Shown here piece by piece: positions 5,471 to 5,630 of a stretch of 5,630 nt of DNA. Each line of letters begins with the position of its first letter. The stretch's first letter is position 1. Made by a program: the position numbers and the translations under genes. Below the pieces are notes generated by a model, which was given only the letters and a program-made list of their open reading frames with translations, was not told the origin of the DNA and searched no databases. The stretch is from Thioalkalivibrio sp. (lineage in GTDB: Bacteria > Pseudomonadota > Gammaproteobacteria > Ectothiorhodospirales > Ectothiorhodospiraceae): assembly GCA_018224485.1 (NCBI GenBank), contig JAGTVE010000246.1:1-5630 (forward strand), given 5' to 3'.

Positions 5471-5630
5471 AGTGTTGTCGGCCGCACCCCGCGCGGTGTC
5501 CCCGATGTCCCCTCCCGAAACGGCAAGCGGCGGGATCGGACACGCTCCGGGCGCTGTTTGTCAGTGTACCGGAGGTTCAATATCCCGGCCGTCATCTGCA
5601 GAACGCGCAGATCTCCACGAGCGTGCATCC
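5471..5630. other. Upstream region without a supported gene
   Basis: No coding region is supported here. A 61-codon minus frame beginning at ATG 5628 runs into the PsiE gene in another frame, but has no recognisable protein pattern and an Arg-rich composition typical of chance frames in GC-rich DNA. No clear sigma-70 promoter was found. TACACT within GGTACACTGAC (minus strand, about 5570-5565) is a possible -10 without a matching -35. Confidence 0.4.

Noticed and set aside
5443..5628. Small gene upstream of the PsiE gene
   Set aside because: The 61-codon frame overlaps the PsiE start, has no pattern or convincing ribosome site, and has Arg-rich composition typical of chance frames.
1..5630. 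A previously undescribed multi-gene system such as a defence island, CRISPR or prophage
   Set aside because: The genes are housekeeping or familiar conserved types on one strand. No transposase, integrase, nuclease, direct-repeat array or tRNA attachment site is visible.

Overview
The window looks like chromosomal DNA from a GC-rich (by eye about 64% G+C) gammaproteobacterium. RF2 and class II lysyl-tRNA synthetase (LysRS) resemble the E. coli proteins over their whole length. The RF2 frameshift site matches the E. coli site as I remember it, and prfB-lysS is the order known from enterics. The high G+C and the intergenic repeat types would suit a Chromatiales, Ectothiorhodospiraceae or Xanthomonadales-like host, but that placement is inference. 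Every credible gene lies on the minus strand, so transcription runs from high to low coordinates.

In transcription order: positions 5462-5630 are a leader with no convincing gene. Next is a PsiE-family four-helix membrane protein (5030-5461). It overlaps or abuts a protein of the COG4255 type (4104-5021), often labelled 'phosphoglycerate mutase' without a recognisable mutase active site. A 277-base gap (3827-4103) follows, holding a dense block of inverted repeats (3904-4067) and a strong extended -10 promoter for prfB. prfB (2731-3826) encodes peptide chain release factor 2 in two frames joined by the autoregulatory +1 frameshift at an in-frame UGA. lysS (1232-2734) overlaps its end by four bases in a GTGA arrangement, and a hairpin terminator starts at the lysS stop codon. 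A 236-base gap then holds a pair of inverted REP-like hairpins (a REPIN-like doublet, 1095-1184). After it come a small four-cysteine protein (786-995) and a HAD-superfamily hydrolase of the REG-2/HDHD3 type, which runs off the window at position 1.

The genes do not form one pathway. prfB and lysS are a translation unit: RF2 terminates at UGA/UAA and controls its own synthesis, and LysRS charges tRNA-Lys. PsiE and the COG4255-type gene form a second, tightly coupled pair of unknown physiology. The small Cys protein and the HAD hydrolase may be a third unit. The points most worth following up are the REP doublet with a compensatory base change in its stem, the repeat block lying where recJ sits in E. 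coli (recJ-prfB-lysS), and the uncharacterised four-cysteine protein. I found no novel multi-gene system, CRISPR array, tRNA, rRNA or complete transposon.
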